Positions 6,157 to 8,135 of a stretch of 8,135 nt of DNA are shown piece by piece. The translations under genes were made by a program, and so were the position numbers. How positions within the stretch are numbered: the stretch's first letter is position 1; each line of letters opens with the position of its first letter. The stretch comes from Oscillibacter sp. (GTDB lineage Bacteria > Bacillota > Clostridia > Oscillospirales > Oscillospiraceae), in assembly GCA_009773995.1 (NCBI GenBank), contig VSMY01000110.1, forward strand, positions 1 through 8,135. The letters are read 5' to 3'. The notes beneath the pieces are model-generated. The model searched no databases and had not been told where the DNA came from. It saw nothing but the letters and a program-made list of their open reading frames with translations.

Positions 6157-6816
6157 ATGATCAAAATCGCGCCGTCCATCCTCTCCGCCGATTTTGCGAA
6201 TCTGGAGCGGGATATCCAACGCATCGCCGCCGCCGACTACGTCCATGTGGACGTGATGGACGGCGTCTTCGTCCCCAACATCACCATCGGCGTCCCGGTG
6301 GTGAAGTGCATCCGGCCCACGACCAGCCTGCCCCTGGACGTGCATCTGATGATTACCCGGCCCGTGCGCTATGTGGAGCAGTTCTGCGACGCGGGGGCGG
6401 ACCTGGTGACGGTCCATGTGGAGGCGGACACGGAGGAAAACATCCACGCCGCCATCGACAAAATCCACGCCAAGGGGAAAAAGGCGGGCGTCGTGCTGAA
6501 GCCGCAGACGGCGGCGGAGGCGGCCCTGCCCTTCCTTACGAAGGTGGATCTGATTTTGGTGATGACCGTGGAGCCGGGCTTCGGCGGGCAGACGTTCATG
6601 GCGGATATGATGCCGAAGGTCTCCGCGCTGCGGAAATGGATTGACGAGAAGAATCCCGCCTGTGAGCTGGAGGTGGACGGGGGCGTGGCCCCTGATACCT
6701 GCCGGACCTGCATCGATGCCGGGGCCAATGTGCTGGTGGCGGGGAGCGCCGTCTATAAGGCCGCCGATATCCCGGCGAGGATCGCGGAGCTCCGGGGGGC
6801 CGGAGGGGCCGTCTGA
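6157..6816 (+). CDS. rpe: ribulose-phosphate 3-epimerase
   Basis: Interconverts D-ribulose 5-phosphate and D-xylulose 5-phosphate in the non-oxidative pentose phosphate pathway; a cytosolic metal-dependent TIM barrel. The 219-residue length is usual. It opens IAPSILSADF with Ser7, and all metal/acid-base residues are visible: His30, Asp32 and Met34 in HVDVMDG, His63 in DVHLM, and Asp174 in EVDGGV. The phosphate-binding loops are PGFGGQTF (140-147) and AGSAVY near the C terminus. The ATG at 6157 was chosen over in-frame upstream ATGs (6070, 6109) because homology begins at MIKIAPS and GAGGGG precedes it by six bases. In many Firmicutes rpe follows rsgA; here it stands alone behind its own promoter and a long leader. 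A stem with a short T run follows 16 bases after the stop. Confidence 0.96.
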   Translation: MIKIAPSILSADFANLERDIQRIAAADYVHVDVMDGVFVPNITIGVPVVKCIRPTTSLPLDVHLMITRPVRYVEQFCDAGADLVTVHVEADTEENIHAAIDKIHAKGKKAGVVLKPQTAAEAALPFLTKVDLILVMTVEPGFGGQTFMADMMPKVSALRKWIDEKNPACELEVDGGVAPDTCRTCIDAGANVLVAGSAVYKAADIPARIAELRGAGGAV

Positions 6817-6832
6817 GAGACGGGAGCTTGTG

Positions 6833-6856
6833 CTCGCCCTTGCGGGCGGGGGTTTT
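6833..6856 (+). terminator. probable terminator of rpe
   Basis: CTCGCCC (6833-6839) pairs with GGGCGGG (6844-6850), seven pairs with one G-U, over a TTGC loop. GG and four T (6853-6856) follow. Its downstream arm is part of the repeat described at 6841-6900, so it may belong to that element rather than be a dedicated terminator. Confidence 0.55.
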
Positions 6857-6900
6857 GGCGGTCGATGCAAGGCCTGTACGGCCCTCCTCGCTGCCGCTAA
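6841..6900 (+). repeat. dispersed repeat, copy A
   Basis: This stretch begins with the 18-mer TGCGGGCGGGGGTTTTGG and ends with the 12-mer CGCTGCCGCTAA, 48 bases from start to start. The same two words, 47 bases apart, occur in reverse orientation at 7957-7899. The middle part is diverged. Two exact long words at conserved spacing make chance unlikely even in GC-rich DNA. Confidence 0.65.
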
Positions 6901-6913
6901 CTTGGCGGTTGGA

Positions 6914-6962
6914 GGAGGAAACCTCCCTGTGGGACCCGCACCCTGTGCGGGCCATTTCCTCC
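6914..6962 (+). other. compound hairpin in the spacer between rpe and the small unknown gene
   Basis: GGAGGAAA (6914-6921) pairs perfectly with TTTCCTCC (6955-6962) around an inner perfect 7-bp hairpin CCCGCAC (6935-6941) / GTGCGGG (6945-6951). A weaker CCGC/GCGG stem sits just upstream (6894-6908). It ends five bases before the stop of the convergent small gene, so it may terminate that transcript, be part of the repeat family, or be a structured RNA. Confidence 0.5.
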
Positions 6963-6966
6963 GGGC

Positions 6967-7221
6967 TTACAGGCGGCCCAGGCCCACACCTATGGAGACG
7001 CCGGAACAAAAGGCGGCCATTTCCTCCAGCTCTACGGCTTGCCTTTCCCGGTCCAAAAGGCCGTCCAGCCGCCGGTCCTGTTCCGCCGTCAGCGTGGAGC
7101 GGAAGGCCGTCCAATCTGCCTCCAGATCATACGTGACCCGGCGGTATTCCCTGCTTTCCAGATAGTCCGCAATCCGCCTTTCCTGGACATAATCGTAGAG
7201 GACACGGAGAAAGCCTTCCAT
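6967..7221 (-). CDS. small protein of unknown function (84 aa)
   Basis: No certain function. The 84-residue product starts MEGFLRVLYDYVQERRIADYL, is rich in acidic and arginine residues, looks mostly helical, and ends in a glycine-rich EEMAAFCSGVSIGVGLGRL tail. The layout (an LYDY-like start, a central charged helix, an 'LE..AAF..G...G..LGRL' end) resembles small DUF6809-like proteins of gut Clostridia that are often next to XRE regulators; I am not certain of that family. The ATG at 7221 was preferred over the one at 7245, which lacks a ribosome site, because GGGAG lies about ten bases upstream of it. It is divergent from the XRE gene across a shared 111-base AT-rich control region with a consensus promoter pointing its way. 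The regulator probably controls it. Confidence 0.75.
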   Translation of the reverse strand: MEGFLRVLYDYVQERRIADYLESREYRRVTYDLEADWTAFRSTLTAEQDRRLDGLLDRERQAVELEEMAAFCSGVSIGVGLGRL

Positions 7222-7247
7222 AAAACCAGCTCCCTTCAAGCACATAG

Positions 7248-7295
7248 ATATAGACGTATTTTTATAGAAATTTTTGTCTATATAAATTATACGTC
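7248..7295. promoter_or_regulatory. interleaved inverted repeats (likely XRE operator) in the divergent control region
   Basis: ATATAGAC (7248-7255) faces GTCTATAT (7276-7283), and GACGTAT (7253-7259) faces ATACGTC (7289-7295). A further TATAGA half-site is at 7263-7268. The second arms overlap the -10 box of the leftward promoter and the TATAAA (7281-7286) that could serve the rightward gene. A regulator bound here would block both directions, the usual arrangement for an autoregulating XRE protein. Confidence 0.55.
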
Positions 7296-7315
7296 GTTTT
7301 CTCTTCTTTTGTCAA
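7286..7315 (-). promoter_or_regulatory. consensus sigma-A promoter toward the small unknown gene
   Basis: On the - strand TTGACA (7315-7310) and TATAAT (7291-7286) are both perfect consensus boxes with an 18-base spacer. The transcript would start near 7279, about 58 nt before the ATG at 7221. Its -10 box lies between and partly inside the inverted repeats. Confidence 0.88.
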
Positions 7316-7332
7316 GACTCTGGAGGAATAAA

Positions 7333-7560
7333 ATGGAGCAATTGGCGAAAAATTTACTGGCTTTGCGTGAGACTAAAAAATTGTCCCGCGAAAAGGTATC
7401 CAGGGTTCTTGAGCTTTCCGCCAAAACCTACGAGCGGTATGAAAAAAACGAAGGGGACCCCACGGCCCCCACGCTGGTGAAACTCGCCGACCTTTACGGC
7501 GTGACGTTGGATCAATTGGTAGGCCGGGCGCCCCTGCCTCCGGCGGAGGAAGGGCGCTGA
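7333..7560 (+). CDS. XRE (Cro/CI) family helix-turn-helix regulator
   Basis: A 75-residue protein consisting almost entirely of one lambda-repressor-like DNA-binding domain (about 4-64): NLLALRETKKLSREKVSRVLELSAKTYERYEKNEGDP... with the helix-turn-helix at about 17-40, the conserved YEKNEGDPTAPTLVKLADLYGVTLDQLVG, and a short proline-rich tail. It probably binds DNA as a dimer and represses its own and the divergent gene. The ATG at 7333 follows GGAGG (7322-7326) by six bases; the open frame extends upstream to 7039 but there it crosses the control region and the opposite gene. The first third is markedly more AT-rich than the neighbouring housekeeping genes, suggesting acquisition by transfer. 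Its last codons and stop coincide with the 11-mer GAAGGGCGCTG, which recurs twice in the locus downstream. An antitoxin role cannot be excluded. Confidence 0.92.
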   Translation: MEQLAKNLLALRETKKLSREKVSRVLELSAKTYERYEKNEGDPTAPTLVKLADLYGVTLDQLVGRAPLPPAEEGR

Positions 7561-7580
7561 CCGGCGGACAGGCCGCTGCT

Positions 7581-7648
7581 CTTTGACAAACCCCGGCGGG
7601 TCTGCTATGCTGTGCGTAGAAGGGCGCTGTTACATAACAGGCGGTCAG
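7581..7648 (+). repeat. left inverted repeat: promoter plus RNA 5' end
   Basis: This segment and the reverse complement of 7829-7891 are imperfect copies of each other. They share TTGACAAA, GGTCTG before the -10 box, GTGC(G/A)TAGAAGGGCGCTG with one mismatch in 19, and GGCGGTCAG. The left copy has a small extra hairpin CTGTTA/TAACAG (7627-7640) that the right copy lacks. Confidence 0.72.
7583..7611 (+). promoter_or_regulatory. promoter of the small membrane peptide mRNA
   Basis: TTGACA (7583-7588), 17-base spacer, TATGCT (7606-7611). Transcription is expected near A7618, so the RNA would begin AGAAGGGCGCUG. Confidence 0.8.
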
Positions 7649-7671
7649 TCACTCCCTGAGGAAGGGGGTGA
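7649..7671 (+). promoter_or_regulatory. hairpin hiding the Shine-Dalgarno of the small peptide
   Basis: TCACTCCC (7649-7656) pairs with GGGGGTGA (7664-7671) over all eight positions with one G-U wobble and a 7-base loop. The right arm is the ribosome binding site itself, five bases before the ATG at 7677, so translation should be closed in this fold. SD sequestration of this kind is typical of type I toxin mRNAs. Confidence 0.6.
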
Positions 7672-7676
7672 AGCTG

Positions 7677-7772
7677 ATGGGAAACGGGCGCTGGGCGAGG
7701 GTCCTGCGTTACGCGGTATCGTTCGCGGCGGCTTTGCTGCTGCTGGCATACATGGCCCCAAAAGCGTGTTGA
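7677..7772 (+). CDS. 31-residue hydrophobic membrane peptide, putative type I toxin
   Basis: The frame ATG...TGA encodes 31 residues: a basic N terminus MGNGRWARVLR with Arg5, Arg8 and Arg11, a single hydrophobic helix (VLRYAVSFAAALLLLAYM, about 9-26), and a short APKAC tail ending in cysteine. A strong Shine-Dalgarno (AAGGGGGTGA) lies five bases upstream and a good promoter 66 bases upstream of the ATG. Length, topology and hidden ribosome site match the small membrane toxins of type I toxin-antitoxin modules (Fst, TxpA, holin-like families), though I cannot place the peptide in a named family. Its stop codon lies in the left arm of the terminator hairpin, and the opposite strand is transcribed toward it by a consensus promoter. 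Expression and toxicity are inferred; the alternative is a chance frame within a repeated element. Confidence 0.65.
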   Translation: MGNGRWARVLRYAVSFAAALLLLAYMAPKAC

Positions 7773-7855
7773 CCGTCCGGATGGTCCCCGAACGGTCAAC
7801 ATAGGATATCCTGTTTAGATCGCAAGGGCTGACCGCCGTGCAGCAGCGCCCTTCT
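7758..7855 (-). ncRNA. putative antisense antitoxin RNA (about 98 nt)
   Basis: A consensus promoter at 7889-7862 would start an RNA at about A7855, reading leftward. It has no SD-preceded frame. It begins AGAAGGGCGCUG, can fold by AAGGGC/GCCCTT (7853-7848 with 7829-7824), and reaches the shared hairpin at 7801-7767, which on this strand is followed by CGCTTTT, a reasonable terminator. It would therefore be complementary to the 3' end of the peptide mRNA, like RatA on txpA. Ends are estimates from the promoter and hairpin. Confidence 0.55.
7767..7801. terminator. shared bidirectional terminator hairpin of the convergent RNAs
   Basis: TGTTGACCGT (7767-7776) and ACGGTCAACA (7792-7801) form a perfect 10-bp stem with a 15-base loop. 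On the - strand TTTT follows after three bases; on the + strand the tract is weaker (TAGGATATCCTGTTT), with the perfect palindrome AGGATATCCT at 7802-7811, so rightward readthrough is possible and would extend the sense-antisense overlap. Confidence 0.6.
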
Positions 7856-7891
7856 ATGCACATTATACCAGACCGGGCCGCTTTGTCAAGA
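7829..7891 (-). repeat. right inverted repeat: promoter plus antisense RNA 5' end
   Basis: Reverse-complement partner of 7581-7648. Compared with the left copy it has a perfect -10 box (TATAAT instead of TATGCT), a one-base shorter spacer, and lacks the CTGTTA hairpin. The core GAAGGGCGCTG is at 7854-7844. Confidence 0.72.
7862..7889 (-). promoter_or_regulatory. consensus promoter of the antisense RNA
   Basis: TTGACA (7889-7884) and TATAAT (7867-7862) are perfect boxes with a 16-base spacer. By box identity it is stronger than the opposing promoter of the peptide mRNA, as expected when an unstable antitoxin RNA must be in excess. Confidence 0.87.
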
Positions 7892-7898
7892 GGCCGGA

Positions 7899-7957
7899 TT
7901 AGCGGCAGCGGAAAGAGAAGGAAGTCCATTCGACAACCTCCAAAACCCCCGCCCGCA
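7899..7957 (-). repeat. dispersed repeat, copy B (inverted relative to copy A)
   Basis: On the - strand it starts with TGCGGGCGGGGGTTTTGG (7957-7940) and ends with CGCTGCCGCTAA (7910-7899), matching the words and spacing of copy A at 6841-6900. It abuts the antisense promoter. Copies A and B face inward around the small gene, XRE gene and peptide locus. Confidence 0.65.
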
Positions 7958-8135
7958 CCACGCCGCGGACCGGAGACATGCGTAACAAACGGTCGGCACA
8001 CCTTGCGCGTCTTCCGTCCCTCGTCCCCCGGGGGGAACGGGCGGCTGATAGCCGCCCCTACTTCCTTTTCTCTTTTGGACCGTGCACGGCCCGTTTTCTC
8101 TTTTCCTTCTGGAAGGAAAAGAGAAAATGGGGGGT
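7958..8135. other. gene-free right end with several palindromes
   Basis: I see no supported coding region here. The stretch 7958-8024 is featureless to me. It is followed by the palindrome CCCCCGGGGG (8025-8034), an 8-bp stem GGGCGGCT (8039-8046) / AGCCGCCC (8050-8057), and the palindrome CCGTGCACGG (8080-8089). The run of palindromes suggests repetitive intergenic sequence or an element continuing beyond the window. Confidence 0.6.
8094..8127. repeat. long perfect inverted repeat at the right edge
   Basis: TTTTCTCTTTTCCTT (8094-8108) and AAGGAAAAGAGAAAA (8113-8127) are perfect reverse complements, with CTGG between them. The 11-mer TTTTCTCTTTT also occurs at 8066-8076, so the right arm has two possible partners. 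There is no T tract outside the stem, so it is not a typical terminator. Confidence 0.7.

Noticed and set aside
7039..7332. N-terminal extension of the XRE gene
   Set aside because: It overlaps the divergent gene and the AT-rich promoter region; ATG 7333 has a good Shine-Dalgarno and the domain starts there.
7583..7804. 73-codon + frame, and the 118-codon - frame at 8001-7645, through the toxin-antitoxin locus
   Set aside because: Both run across promoters. Their similar CVEGRC/CIEGRC stretches are only translations of the inverted repeat, and neither has a ribosome site.
8094..8127. Intrinsic terminator at the right edge
   Set aside because: The stem is strong but is followed by G-rich sequence on + and has no T tract outside the arms on either strand.
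1..8135. CRISPR array, tRNA or rRNA gene, transposase
   Set aside because: No regularly spaced repeats, tRNA cloverleaf, conserved rRNA words or transposase-like frame were seen on either strand.

Overview
The window looks like a chromosomal segment from a high-GC member of the Clostridia, most likely an Oscillospiraceae-type gut bacterium of the Flavonifractor/Lawsonibacter/Oscillibacter kind. The lineage is inferred from very GC-rich genes combined with Firmicute-style AGGAGG ribosome binding sites, near-consensus sigma-A promoters, paired short CHR-domain transporters, and a thioredoxin reductase that lacks the usual NADPH motif. No marker gene here fixes the species.

Layout. Positions 2-652 (+) are the C-terminal part of the ribosome-assembly GTPase Obg, cut by the window edge. 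A bidirectional terminator separates it from a leftward operon birA (2911-1910), chrA (1868-1308), chrA (1311-694): biotin ligase/repressor followed by two half-size chromate-transporter-family proteins whose genes overlap by four bases. From the same intergenic region a strong rightward promoter drives an NCS2 xanthine/uracil-type nucleobase permease (3112-4569). A second convergent terminator hairpin follows, then a leftward two-gene redox operon: a thioredoxin-reductase-like flavoprotein (5788-4979) and thioredoxin (4950-4633). The flavoprotein keeps the FAD motifs and the CxxC pair but not the NADPH-binding motif. A 368-base intergenic region carries inverted repeats near the trx start and a rightward promoter with a long structured leader for rpe (6157-6816), ribulose-phosphate 3-epimerase.

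Right of rpe the character changes to accessory DNA. A structured repeat-bearing spacer (6833-6962) is followed by a divergent pair, a small protein of unknown function (7221-6967, -) and a 75-residue XRE-type regulator (7333-7560, +). They share an AT-rich control region with perfect consensus promoter boxes and interleaved inverted repeats. Next comes the most interesting locus, 7581-7891. Two convergent sigma-A promoters face each other. The rightward transcript has a leader in which the Shine-Dalgarno is paired in a hairpin, and it encodes a 31-residue peptide with a basic N terminus and one membrane span. The leftward transcript, about 100 nt with no ORF, runs antisense into the 3' end of that mRNA and shares a hairpin terminator with it. 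This is the architecture of a type I toxin-antitoxin module. The two RNAs would begin with the same 5' sequence because promoter and leader are duplicated as inverted repeats.

A dispersed repeat, recognisable by an exact 18-mer and an exact 12-mer at nearly the same spacing, occurs at 6841-6900 (+) and in inverted orientation at 7957-7899 (-), bracketing this accessory module. The last 180 bases hold no gene but several strong palindromes. The first ~31 bases look degraded compared with what an obg gene must encode and are probably a contig-end artefact.
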